Shown piece after piece: positions 34,004-46,281 of a stretch of 64,000 nt of DNA. The notes below the pieces were generated by a model. The model was not told the DNA's origin. It saw only the letters and a list, made by a program, of their open reading frames with translations, and made no database searches. Within the stretch, counting starts at the first letter, position 1. Each line of letters opens with the position of its first letter. Source of the DNA: Metridium senile (Eukaryota; Cnidaria; Anthozoa; Actiniaria; Metridiidae). The stretch is from assembly GCA_949775045.1 (NCBI GenBank), contig OX459102.1:3985533-4049532 (forward strand), in the 5' to 3' direction. A program made the position numbers and the translations under genes.

Positions 34004-37000
34004 TTATTTATTTATTTTTTGTGTGTCTTTCTTTTCGTTCCTGCTATATTTTACTCGTACACATCCCGGTTGATTGTTCAGCTGTAGAACTTCTCCCGTA
34101 TACTCGCTAAAACCCGGTAGAAGATCCGATACCACAGGGAACCCAACGGGCCATCGATCGGATTTGTTAGACTGCCATAGTGCCCATATACGGTCAATGA
34201 ATGACGTAATCAACAGATACTCAGGTGTCCATACGCTATCAAGAGAACAACTGGTACCTCCTACTGCGCAAGTCACCCTATGATGATAATGACGTAATCT
34301 ATTTTCAAACTCTTTAAAATTATTCGTTGGAGTTTTTAACAGTTTCTGAATATGCGATACGCTGGGTAAGCGGCTGTGTTTATCAAACCTTCTTCGAAGA
34401 CAGATCTTGTGTCCCTTGGAGTCCTCTAAACTCCATCTTCCCTTTCTAAACGGACCGCTTTGGACACAGCCTTCATTTGACGAACCATCACCTCCTAGCC
34501 CACGTGATCTACTCCAGAGATCATTGGTTGAATTTTTCCAAGGGTTCCCGGATACTAATGTCCAGTCCCAATAAGGGATAGTTACACGGCAATCAACTCG
34601 ACGTAATAAATTTTCAACATTTAAAAGAAAGTTTCTATTCCATGGTAGGAAGTACCTGGAACTATTTATATATTCCGAGAAATAATCTCGATAGCTTTCC
34701 ACTAGTTTTACAAACTTCTTGTTCAAATGCCTGTTTGTCGTTAGCTTCTTGAAACTGCGCAGAAACATTAATCGATGCGATGACGTCATTGACGTAAACT
34801 CGTGACGTACGCGGGCACAGCGTGTCCAGCGACCACCCTTGCATTGACATGCGCGGCTGCATTCATCAAAGTCTTGATCATCTTTGCAGCTGTGGACTGG
34901 AAACAAATATCGAAAATTAATCTTCATGACCTCTAAGAAAAATTAACTCTAGGCGTGGTTAGGGATAAAAGTATACGTGTGCATGGGCATGTGTGACCTT
35001 AAGCATTCAAAATACATTGTGAAAATATCCATTTTTCATTGTCATTGTACCTCTCCATTGATCTTTTTATCTCCTCGCTTTCAACCTTTCCACCCGATTT
35101 GCATCCTCACCCTGCGTCCCCCTCCCTTCCCCCTCTCCTCTATTCTTCTTGCTAGTTGTCCTATCTTTAAATTAAAGAAATATTTCTTTCTTTTCTCTTT
35201 TTCCTCCCCTTATCCTCCTCTCCCATTGTTTTTACCATGTAGGGTCTGTATTAATTTTCCAGTATCTCGTATGTTTGCTAGTTGGAATAGATGTGAGTTG
35301 ATTGGGTGACTGACGACGTTTCGTAGCTGATGATATCCTGGATTACCAATACTGAAACAGAGTTTAACAAAGTGTCACTCTAAACACAAGCACAAGCACA
35401 AGCACAAGCTTGCATGCAACGTGGCCGGTATAACTTAGGCATGGTCAATATGTCATTTTCTGAAAATCACTAAAATGCATCTGGGAATGACTTTTTCATG
35501 CTGATAACAAAGCTATCTGAATAACCACATTTATAGCTTACCTTAACCCGAATATTTCTACTCCAATGCTCTTGAGTCTTTTAGCCCCTAATGAAGGACT
35601 CGGTCCATATGACGCCTTGCTGGCGGATATGACGAACAACACTTTCTTAGCACCTTTACGGATATCTTCCGATTTGACATACGCTCGCCAGTGAATAGAC
35701 TTCAAGCATGAACCAAGGGCAGGACCCTGATGTTGATACCTACCGAATAACAATGTATATAATAGTTTAAACGTTGACAGTGAATTGTGATCGTCCGGGT
35801 AAGCGTAAGGTCTTGTTAAAAGCTGTTCATGATTACTTGTGTCTGACGTTTGAATGGTTTGTATATACACAGGTGTAAATGATAATGGTAATCACCTGGG
35901 TTCGTGTATTTCTAGAAAAAGACTGTTCTTGTTGTTGTTAGTGTTTGACGTAGGAATGGTTTGAGTCCAGGTACATGTAAGTGATGATGATGATAAACAC
36001 CTTTCACAGTTTTCTGTGCCGTTCTCTCACGTCGAAGCGAGACCAACAGCCGCCCTATATCAATGATAGAGGCATATAATAAATTGCCCAAGGTGATATA
36101 AAGATCTCTATCATTGAAAGCCGTTTGTTTCGCTTCCATGCAAAGGCACGGCTAGCTTTCAAAATGGCGCAGAGGACTGTGAAAAGGAATATGGCGACCA
36201 TCGATCTGCAGTTTGTAGAGTCAAGAGAGACTGTTGAGGTCATCATCAGAGTATTTAAAAGGACTCACCTTAAAGTTGGAATAAACTCCGTGACACATTC
36301 CTTGTTGACGTGGTCGTCAAAGAAAAAATTGAAGTGGTTGTAACTACTGGAACACGAAACTATAGCAACCCTTGCGTTGCTAGGAGACACGCTGAAACCG
36401 TCTATAAGTGCTTTTGTCAGGTTTTGTTGATATTCAAAGAATCCATCGACAGAGCTCAGGCTTGCGTCTAGGGCGAATATGATGTCTAGTTTGGGGTGTG
36501 TTTTGGACGATCCTGATATAAATTACTTGGCGTTAAGGATATAATTCTTAGTTCTTTATATATTTCAATTATTTATATGTTTTATAATTAGTACAAAACG
36601 TTTTTAAAAGGTTTGTCTATTATAGCATTTCAACATTATTAGAATTTGTATACATGTATAGCCTCTTCCACAGGCAACTACTTTTTTTTCATTTGGGCTT
36701 CCTTTGTAACGGTTTTATTGACCCATTCTCCCTATGCACTCTTCCACTTTCCTAGCCAGAAAGCCAATGACAGTAAAGCCTGAGAAAACATTTCGCGGGG
36801 TCAAAAGCACTGTCTGTCTGTTTTCTCAGGCTAATAACAGTAGTGCCTTCGTAGGAAGCTTCAATAGATGTATATAATATGTGTATATAGCTTTTTTTAA
36901 AGATCTGTTTTTGAGATTGTTTTGTACATGATAACGTATTATATATATAGATAACATATTGCAGCTTTATATTAGAAACACGTTTTATCTTGTTATTTGA

Positions 37001-38117
37001 CAATATTCTGTATATAAACTTTGCGGTTAAATTCTCGTTTGATTTTGTAGCTACTCGACTCATCTGGCAGCTACAATTGATTCAACACACTATGTGAAAA
37101 CAAACTAATTATGATAATAACGTCACATATAATATTTATATAAAATTTGATTTTTTCATGCGTTTATATTTATCGGTAAAAGTTTTTATTTCAAAACCAC
37201 CAACTTTCTGGAGATGAGCCATATAATTAATAATAACAATACTATTACCATCTGAGACAGGGTGACCAAGACTCACGAAGTGCTTCGCTATTTTTGCAGC
37301 GACTTCCTCCAAGTTCTTTTGACGTTCACCTAAAACAATTAAAATTCTCTCAGTTGAATTGCTGCAATTGTTTTGGTTTGTTATTTGATCATTAAAGTGA
37401 ATGTGAGTGCAAACAGTATATAGAGAAGATTCGGCATGACTGTGAAAAGTTCAGTGCTGTGTGGTGTGCCTTGCCGCGACCGTGATGTTTCTAGAATTTC
37501 TTGACATGCCTTGCCGTGCCTTGGCCGTGTTCGTGCCGTGAGCTTTATATAGTCATACGAAATCTGTTCTATAGTATCTGTAAAACATAAGCCTGCGTAC
37601 TGCTGAACACAACATCCGAACGCGACGGGGTTTTGTGTCCGGTGCTCGGTGTACTATTCATATGTTGGTGAGGGGTACTCGACAAGGTTTTGGATAAGAA
37701 TTGCCCGAGGCAAAATGAGGAGAGACTTGACCGATGAGCAGGGATTGAGGCGAGATTCGAGAGAAAATTACCAATCTTCATCACGTTTTCTCGAGTTTTC
37801 GTTTTAAGGAAATGAAGTAAATATATTTTATACAGTTTAATCATAAGCCGTTTCCACACTTGAAGACGGACAAGTCGTCTATGACGCACCGGACAAGTAA
37901 CGGGTCGAAAAAGTCGATCGATGACGTTCTTTCAGTTGAATTGACATTAGAAGAAAAATTTTACAGACGATTTCTCAGTCGAGACGAAACGTCCCAGTCC
38001 TCTAGTGTATGTGAGATGGCCATTGTTATTGATCAAAGAATTCTACTTACCAGAATTCTCAACCGCAATCACCATGACATACCAACTGATAACCAGCAAA
38101 AAACACGTGGTCTTCAT
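34004..38117 (-). CDS. Secreted vWA / tyrosinase-like protein, 556 aa, ligand-poor
   Basis: Six exons, 38117-38051, 37329-37249, 36512-36269, 35811-35542, 35351-35236 and 34896-34004, join in consistent phase (1,671 nt with stop). All donors are GT. Residues 1-20 are a signal peptide (MKTTCFLLVISWYVMVIA). A vWA-like domain covers about 57-255, with DIIFALDASLSS (D65, S67, S69). The other usual metal positions, the conserved Thr and the TDG Asp, read HQGPAL and VISASK. A Cys cluster at 263-286 follows. A tyrosinase-type domain covers about 290-540, with FLPWNR (N346 where His is expected), PYWDW 367-371, HHRVTCAVGG (T468 for His) and LLITSFIDRIW (no HH). Four or more of six copper-binding His appear lost, so oxidase activity is unlikely. 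Probably an adhesive or matrix protein. The exact exon-4 acceptor is the least certain boundary. Confidence 0.88.
36777..36832. mobile_element. Small foldback MITE, copy 2
   Basis: AGCCTGAGAAAACA and TGTTTTCTCAGGCT ends, same family as 8270-8338, in intron 2 of the vWA/tyrosinase-like gene. Confidence 0.75.
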
Positions 38118-38757
38118 TTCGACTACTTTATAGCTTGATACCTTTAACCAGCGGTTACCATAAGTAGAACTAATTCAACAACCCACTCAAAACATTTGTT
38201 TATAGCATTACGAGAGAAATCTAGGCGATAATTCCAGATATTCAACTTGATAGCTTAACGGTAAAATTGCTTGTCAGGTACTTTTACAAGACCTGTAGTT
38301 TTTTTGTTATTCAATCAATAGCTATGCCAATATAAAGTCCAAAATAAAAAGTGTTAAAATATTAAAAGATATTTTGACAGGTGGTAGTTCTTCCTTTTTC
38401 TATGTATGGGATCCCTGTGGTTTGTTATTCGAACAATAGCTACAGAAAGTTTAAAATAACAAAGTGATGAAAGATGTTCTATTCTTTAGATGGGATCCCT
38501 GTGTTAGAGTTGACTGGTAAAGTCTATTGAAAACCTCAATAGATTTACAACATACCTTTCTATTTAGATAGTTAATTTTTATTCAATATGACATGTATAG
38601 CTAGTATCAATTTAAGTCACCTTATACCTTTTATATTTGTACTGTATTGTATTGTATTGTATTGTAATTATAGTTGTATTGTAATAGTTGTATTTATATT
38701 TTATTTGAGAGCCACTTGAAAATTATCTGAGATAAAGTGTCCCTCTCGTTAAATAAA
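38118..38757. other. Upstream region of the vWA/tyrosinase-like gene
   Basis: No coding sequence. The minus strand carries GCTATAAAG about 12 bases upstream of the ATG, more probably chance than a TATA box because it is so close. A (TATTG)n run lies at 38642-38665. Confidence 0.35.
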
Positions 38758-38861
<104 letters not shown>

Positions 38862-40011
38862 GAGAAATTTACAAAAGAAATAATGACCGTGCAGACGAAT
38901 GTTTTAACTGCAATTAAAGGTTCATCCCAATCAGTTATATAAGAGCTTTAGACTGGAGGATTTCAAACACCAAGAAACTGATGAAAACACGAGGTCGAGT
39001 TGTTTGGAATTCCCTGATGAAACACGAAGCATGACTTTTTGATATGCCTTCTTATAAACAAATTATAAATGAATTATATTTGGAGGAATGCTAACGAACT
39101 TGAATGCTAACATTTGAATGCTTTTGTCAAACTCTAAAGTATAATGGCTTTACGACGTTCGAAGGCAAAGAAGTTAACCATGTTTTTTTCTTCAAACTTC
39201 GCCTGGTGAAGTACGAGCATCGTGCAATTTTAATGAGCGAACTAAAAATAGGGGTCAATGTTGTCGCTTAGAAGTGAGATGATCTCAAAATGCAGCCTTT
39301 TTCTTTTCACTTGCGCGTAACACGAACAATTCGTGTACATGTAAAAAAGTAATTTTTTCGTATCAGAAATACCGTATGCAATCTTGAAAACAATGCCATT
39401 ACCATATATGGTATTGTAGGTGTGAAGTAAAAAAAGACTTTGATTAGCACGCTTTTTTTTAACAGAACAATAAGCATATCTTTGTATGGTAAAAAAACCC
39501 GAATGGATTGCCAAACACTTTTTGAGATCAACATCTAATAACCTAAATAATTATGTGTAAATATTAATATTTATGACTGAATACATATAAACACAATATA
39601 AATACAATACAACATATATAAATTCACATTCGGTGAATCTTTCGACCGACCGATGAAGATTTTCATCCAAATAAGTTTACTATTTTTAAAATAGTAAATA
39701 AATCAAATATTAAAATATTTAACCATAACCTTTTCTTCAAATTTTAAAGTGCTAGTCTTACGAAAATCAAGGTGCAAAATTCGCACTTTTTTAGGATGCT
39801 ATCCTTAAATATATGCTTAAAAAGGATAGTTACAAAAAAATAATGCCAAAAAAAAACTTTTTTGCACCTAAAAATTGCTGTCAAAAACGCTAAAATTTTG
39901 TCCGCCATTACTCGATCTTGATACTGTACAGCGGTTGTACATTAAATGTGTGACGTCATATGCGCAAGACGCTTCATGTCGAAATACATTTCTCTGTAAT
40001 ACTTGTATGAA
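38862..40011. other. Intergenic region left of the second transposase locus
   Basis: Contains copy 2 of the dispersed repeat of 3481-3720 (about 38965-39035) and a block at 39145-39260 that recurs at 58810-58935. A TGACGTCA motif lies at 39952-39959, upstream of the P2X7-like gene. No terminal inverted repeat matching the far side of the locus was recognised. Confidence 0.4.
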
Positions 40012-40892
40012 ATGGCGTCTGTTCTGGATGACTATGATGAGAATTTTTCATCATTACTAAGCGAAGAATACGAAGAGACCCTCTCAACAACATTATCGAC
40101 TACTGAGCTAATGTCTGATGACAATATAGAGCCGCTAGCAACAGAAGAACAAGCAGAGGAATACGCTTTTGAAGTTGAACGGGAAAATGCCGAAGAACAA
40201 CAACTGGTGGAACGATTCTCTGGGTTCCAGCAAGTTAATACATGGTATATACAATCATAAACCGATAATTATTTCTTTAGGAGTTATATTTAACCTTTTT
40301 TATACATTGTAGGTGCAAATGCTCCCAGTTTAATCTCAATCACATCGTGAAACATGAAGAGTGTAGTTGCTGTTTAGAATATGACAAATGTCGGGAAAAG
40401 ATGGACGAATTTGATGACTCCAATCGCTGCATCACAACACATCCAGCATTTGAAGACATCTGCCTCAAACCATGGGTTTTGGAGGTCGCTGCAGTCGGGC
40501 TAAGAACGCGAAAAAAAGCGCTGTATACAAGTTTACGTCAGCAAGTACGAAGGACTGATTCGGAGTAAGTAAAATAGATCGTTGCGTGCTTCTCGTTAAA
40601 AAAAAAACACTAGAAAAAACCTTTACTATTCACTCGTACTTTTATTATATGATAAAGTAATTCGACATTATTTTTCAGGTTTTTCCGGGCAGTGGCTTAC
40701 AGGCAGTACATCAGATTTATGTATGACTACGTTGGACATTCAAAAAGGTTGGCTTTGCCGTGTTGTGTCTACAACAAAATAAGAGACACATTTCATGATG
40801 AAAATTGTTGTTACCGTGGCTATGAAGAAGATGCAGATGACGAAGATGAGGAAATAGAAAATAGCACAGATAGCGAAGAAGATGAACAGTGA
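40012..40892 (+). CDS. P2X7-ballast-like protein, second locus, 232 aa
   Basis: Three exons: 40012-40244, 40313-40564 and 40679-40892, with GT donors and AG acceptors. Phases 2 and 2 fit and no stop interrupts. The N-terminus is acidic (DDYDENFSSLLSEEYEE). The first junction splits a Trp codon exactly as in the gene at 10337, giving W-C-K-C followed by ECSCCLEYDKC. Exon 3 encodes FFRAVAYRQYIRFMYDYVG and LALPCCVYNKIRDTF, a close match to the P2X7 C-terminal pattern (AYRQ, PSCC/PCC-V-I-RD-F). The C-terminus is acidic. No membrane segments, so not a channel. It converges on the transposase-derived gene that ends at 41881. A possible role in zinc or nucleotide binding is inferred from P2X7 only. 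Confidence 0.83.
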
Positions 40893-41402
40893 CAAACAAT
40901 TAGTTAGTATATAATATTATTATTATTATTATTATATAATATGTCACAAACAGAACTAAAGCCAGGAGAAACAACATTTCTAATTTTTACAAAATAGAAA
41001 TATTTTTTGATTTATCATGCACTTTAGGGTTAGCAGAAAATATAGTTTTCGAATTTGCAGATTCTCTGATGATTGTCTCTGCTTTAGTTCTGTTGTACCA
41101 TATCACTGATTATATTCAAATATAATTTTCTAAGACCCGGTTCAAACGTCGAGCTATCGTTGTGCCGAACCTAATACATAAAATCACATTTTTTGGCAGT
41201 AAAATAAGGTGAATTGAATATGCAATTAATTCAAAATTCGATTATATTCTGCTGTATTCGATTCTATTTGGATCGACATATGAAACAACATCGAACCTAA
41301 TGTAATTGGCTCTGCAGCAAATGACGATTAGATTCGGCACATAAGACTGATTTATGTGTGCTCTCTGTGATTTTAGAAAGTGCAGTCACTAGTAATATAT
41401 TT
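40893..41402. other. Spacer between the P2X7-like gene and the MITE
   Basis: (ATT)n at 40916-40935; the rest is unremarkable AT-rich sequence. Confidence 0.4.
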
Positions 41403-41683
41403 ATACACCTATTTCAAAAATTGTAGTCGCAATCAAAGCTACAGTCCACCAGTATGGTGGTATTTTTACTCTTGTTATCGATTTATTCATAGCATATTTT
41501 GGTTTTGTGTTTGCGGTATATGAACATAACAAGTTTTGCAGTGATAGATGATTTGAAACAAATATTTATTTCAAAAGCGCGTAATAAATCACACATTCAG
41601 TTCATATTACCGACATCCTTTGCAGGCTTCAGAGTGTGGACTGTAGCTTCGGCTGCGACAACGATTTTTGAAATAGGTGTATA
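41403..41683. mobile_element. MITE with TATACACCTATTTCAAAAAT ends
   Basis: About 45-base inverted arms: left runs to CTACAGTCCAC, right GTGGACTGTAGC to AAATAGGTGTATA. Copies or relics at 51481-51718 and 9235-9380. Lies between the two convergent genes of the second transposase locus. Confidence 0.88.
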
Positions 41684-41880
41684 CAAATAACAGACACACA
41701 TTGTTTATGAATGTCTTTGTAGTAATAATCATGTAACAATATTTTCTTAGTTTCCTTTTATATAACTTTATGGAATCTGTATTTAACATAAGATCGAATA
41801 AGATCAAATTGACATCTCTGTAATCATTTAGATAAACATGAACAAAATTTGGATATTCAACAAATTGTAAAATTTCAAAG

Positions 41881-44800
41881 CTAACTTTCATTTTCGGATT
41901 CTAAGAGGAAGCACTGGTAAAGACCATCTTTTTTCTTTGGGTGGCCTTTGGTTGGTTTACCACAATTTTTGCAACATGGAGCCTTTCTTGTTGAATTTGT
42001 TGTTTTAGTTGGCCCATCTATTAATTGTTGAAGCTCTTCGTCTAAAAAAGACATAAAATGATTGTTAAATAAAATGTGAAATGTGATTGCAAAAGTGTCC
42101 AATAGATTTACCTGTACATGTTGGAGGGCAGATAATGGTTTCTTTATTTTTCCTGTGAATGTGCTTATTAATGGCATCTGTTTTATCTTCTTTGTCCAGC
42201 ATTGAATGTAAGGGCTCTGGAACCTCTTTTTCTAATTCTTCTCTTAATTTCGTAAGTTCTTCTCTAGGGGTTGAAGTTAGTGTTTTGAATAACTGATCAA
42301 CATATTCTGAAAGTAAATTATATGATTGCAATCAAAATCTCAATATTACAGTGAGGATACTCGAACCGTGAACACTTCCTTTTTTTCATTTTATTATTTT
42401 CTAAACCTTCTACTGCTTAAAAACCTCTTAAAATGAAGCAGTGAGTCCAAATACACTAATTGTTCATAATAAATTTTATTTCTAATCTATTCGCTCATGG
42501 GATATTGGTTAAAACAAGTATAAAAAAACTCAAAGTGTTCACGGTTCGAGTGTCTTCACTGTAAAAGATATCATTAATAGCTACATTTTTTTGACTAATA
42601 ATATTATTGTACTAGTACTGTGAATGACTGAAAGCATACATTGAAAATAGATAGCATGGTTATTGCATTTTATATACAACGGTAAATGCTTTTAGTGTTT
42701 GTAATCAGAGAGTTTTTAATCTTTTTTACTGACCATAATTTGGTTGCACTTTAACCTCTCGGACTGTGGCTTTACCATCTTTAAACTTAGGGTAGACCAG
42801 TCTGAGCTTAATGTTACCATCACTGTCTGTTTTGCTGTCTCTTCTTAGGTTGTAGTTGAAATGGAGGGCCGAGAGAATTGTCCTTCAAATAAATAATTCA
42901 CATAAATAGCAGTGATTGAAAAGCATTTTAATGTGGTGATGAGAAAAACTGTTCATGTTAAAATAGGAGCTGGGATTGGCCTTATTTTTGACTGGGAAAA
43001 TGGGATTGATGCACTGGGACTGGGATTTACAAATAACAGAACAATAGAAAATGGGAATGGGATTGAAAACTTAAAAAAACTTAAGCAAAACTGATGGGAT
43101 TATGTGATGTTTGACTGGGATTTGGTCAAAATATAAACTGGGAAATGGGATTTGGACCCCCCCCCCCCCCCCCTCCCCTCTTCAGGACCCTCTGTAATGT
43201 AATCACATACCTTGAAAGCATTCCCAGGTATGAATAGGCAAACATTTTAGGAGCAAATTGATTGATGACGGAATGGTAACCTTCCAAACAGCTAGTCTGT
43301 GCCTCAGGAGAGGCTTGTTTGATTCCTTTCACCAAACTTGTTTTCTCCAAAGCTTCTGTAAGCCTTTCATAAGCTTCTGAACCTAAAAAGTGCAAATATT
43401 TTTTTACATTTCTACATTCAATTCAGATTCTGTTATATGCAAGCCTTGGTAGTTATATTATATGTGTTTGACTTACGTTTTAACATCCATAGTCTTGGTG
43501 TTGTGATTTCTTTGTGGTTACACTTGCTAAATATTTTGTTGGGCAGATTAGTGTGCTTGTTGATTACATGACTCAAAAACGAATGGAACTTGGCCAATAC
43601 AACTGCTCCCATTTTTGCTGGAGTGGAGGTTACAGACCAGTAGAAATGACTCACACATTTTCTTTTCCATTTCCCTACTATTTCACATCCTTTTTCTTTA
43701 CCAAGCTTTGTCATGACTTTCTGGATTTCTAGACAATGTAAAACAGTGCCATATATATAAATATATATATCTTATTAGACATTTTAATGTGTATATTGGA
43801 TATTGTACGAGTGAAATGCTGTATTTTGACGAGCCTCCAGGTAAAATATCCAGCCATATTACACGTCAAACTGTTTAATAAGTTGTTTATTATCCAATCA
43901 AAAGGTTTTTAGAAAATTCAGGGCTAGTCATAGACAAGTAAAAATGTCGCTGGATATTTTTACTCGATCCAGTCCTACTCCTGCGATATATTTTTACTCG
44001 TCTATGACTAGTTGGATAATAAGTACTTATATTTGGTAAGGTGAACAATGCTTATTTCTAATGTGTATTTTTCATCTTATGTTTTATAAATGGAAACTAG
44101 CAAGCAAGCTAGTTTTATAAGGGAAATTTAACTTCTCATTAATCTTTATAATCATTAGCAGGAGGAAACTATTACCATTGTCAATATCATAATATTACCA
44201 TTCTTATGCTTCTTATTGTTATGTTGATTATTATTATAATTATATTGCTCTATTGAATTGAATTTTGTATTCACTGAAATTAAAAGAATATAACTTTTTT
44301 AAAAGTTTAATTAATTGTAAACATTTAGCTTGTCTTACTTTTAGCTATGTGCCACAAATCAAAGAAATGATCGATGACAGGCTTTCCAAGCTCTTTACAC
44401 CGCTTTGGGCATTCTTCGCGCATCCATTTAGCTATACCAGTGTGCCGGTCTGATATAAAGGATTTGATGATCATGCCAGTAGCTAAAAGAAATGCCATTG
44501 CCTTTTGATGCCCAAGAAATTCCATGCCTGTGCTGCTACCAGCTTGATTTGCCTAAAAAAATGAATTTTAAAAAAATAACTAAAAAAAACAAACAGGAAA
44601 AAATAGAAACAAGCAAACAAATACCAACATTTACAATGACTTTAAATTTATTATAAATTACTGGAAATAACAAATAAAAAGGGTAACTGGTTACAACTAA
44701 TAGCTCATATACATTGCATATTGACAGGATTGACCACACAATTGAACTTTTTGTCAGGTAATGTAGTTGACACAATTGACATAATACATAACTGTTTACT

Positions 44801-45365
44801 GTGGCTTACAATTTAAGATTATATTACCTGCACAAGAACAATATGTATGACAAGCCCAATTGTACAACAGAATGTTGAGTATGTGCCATATTTTGCTGAG
44901 TGGCCCATGCTATCATGGCGACCATCTCCAGCTAAAGCAACATCTTTGCCATGGAGTGACTGGATGATTTTCTCTTGGTAGGAACGCCAGAAAGTAACTA
45001 TGGTTGGGATTAGTAGATATCGTTGCTGATAATAAAACACTGAACGATGGTACATCAACAGGCCCATATGCTGAAACACAAGTGCAATCTTGCTAAAGGA
45101 TGCACCTGCACTTAGTATTGCGAAACTAAGTAACAGATTCCCTGCTGGAAATTTACCAAGTAGATAGGGCTGGGACTTCCAAGTATTTTCTCTCTTACAA
45201 ACATGACATATGGATTCAATAGTTAATAATGTTCCAGTCTGTGTAATGTTATTGCCAGGATTACTTGCATAGCAGAAATGGCAATGTTGGAAAAGAAGCA
45301 TCAATTTTGACAGAAAAACTATGCCTTTTGGTTCTTCTTTTATATTCTTGTTTTGGTACTCTAGT
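41881..45365 (-). CDS. Intron-rich Kolobok-like transposase-derived gene (5' end not resolved)
   Basis: Seven exons join in phase: 45365-44828, 44552-44339, 43728-43477, 43382-43211, 42882-42734, 42306-42112 and 42041-41881 (stop). All have GT-AG borders and none has a stop, giving at least 560 aa. Motifs in order match the transposase at 12616: AGDGRHDSMGHSAKYGTYS (first Asp), ISDRHTG (second Asp), FFDLWHIAK, and CLEGYHSVINQ (Glu) with YLGMLSR. The DDE triad is therefore present. The C-terminal exon adds a CCKNCGKPTKGH...QC zinc-knuckle-like segment. The first exon starts in phase 2, so at least one upstream exon is missing. A short ATG exon (46639-46585, MDPCKLLMASDAKHK) is possible but in the wrong phase. 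No THAP domain was found. Either domesticated or an element with decayed ends. Confidence 0.82.
43800..44035. mobile_element. Foldback repeat of the TTTTTACTCGTC family, copy 2
   Basis: AAAATATCCAGCCATATTACACGTCAAACTGT and ATTTTTACTCGTCTATGACTAG blocks shared with 28431-28735. Located in an intron of the transposase-derived gene. Confidence 0.65.
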
Positions 45366-45882
45366 CTAAAAAAAGAAGACAGAAAAATATAAACTGACTA
45401 ATAGTGATAGTAGATTTAAATGAAGCCATCCTATTGATGTTTTAACTCTCTAGCTCTCTCCAATTGATAGTAACTAATCAAGAATATTATGAAAGTGACA
45501 TTATCTATTATTATTATCCATACTATAAACATATTATATAGACAAGACGGATAACTAAGACATTTGTTGACCAAATGAGACCAAAAGCAACTTTTTCTGA
45601 GCTTTTGTAGTGATGTTTTTGATCAAGTGAAATGGATGCTTGATTAATTTAATTTATTTGTTGTGTAAATGTTTAAAAGCGTTTTATTCAAAAATGCCTC
45701 CATATAAATCTTTTATTTTCAGCAATAACGAAGACCTTGATATGACGTTTGTGAAACAACCAATGCGGTTTTATAGAAAACTCTATTTCGCCTGAAATTG
45801 TCGTATTTGTCAAAACTACTTTTCTATCATAAAAAAATATTGCTAGTTCCGATTGCAATATTTGAAACATCAGAACAAACTT

Positions 45883-46281
45883 CAGTCTATGCCTGAACTC
45901 GCTATGGAAATTAATTTGAAATTATTTTTCTACACACGACGTACTTTGCGATTAAACAGCGACGGTGGCCCTTCAAAAATACTCAGTCGAGCCACCTTAA
46001 TTAACGAACGTCTGGAAATAGTAAATTTCGGCGCGCGACACGGTCAAGCGAAAATCGCTGTAGATCGTTCTTATATATACAAAACTATGGATTACTTTAA
46101 CTTTGTTAAAAGAAAGTCTTTTAATTTGCTGAAAATGGACAAACGTGAACGTTTTGGCCTGTTGAAGTTCAAAAATGTTTACTATTCTTCGAAGTTTTCT
46201 GATCAAATTAAATCAAAAACATATTTAATTCATGAGAAATTTACAAAAGAAAACGTAACCATGGCGAGTGTTTTTAAGTGA
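45883..46281 (+). other. Unassigned open frame of about 130 codons
   Basis: Open on the plus strand, from an in-frame ATG near 45892 to TGA at 46279-46281, basic and rich in K, F, R and N. It lies upstream of the transposase-derived gene, on the opposite strand. No family or signal recognised and no splice evidence. It could be chance in AT-moderate sequence, or an exon. Confidence 0.25.
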
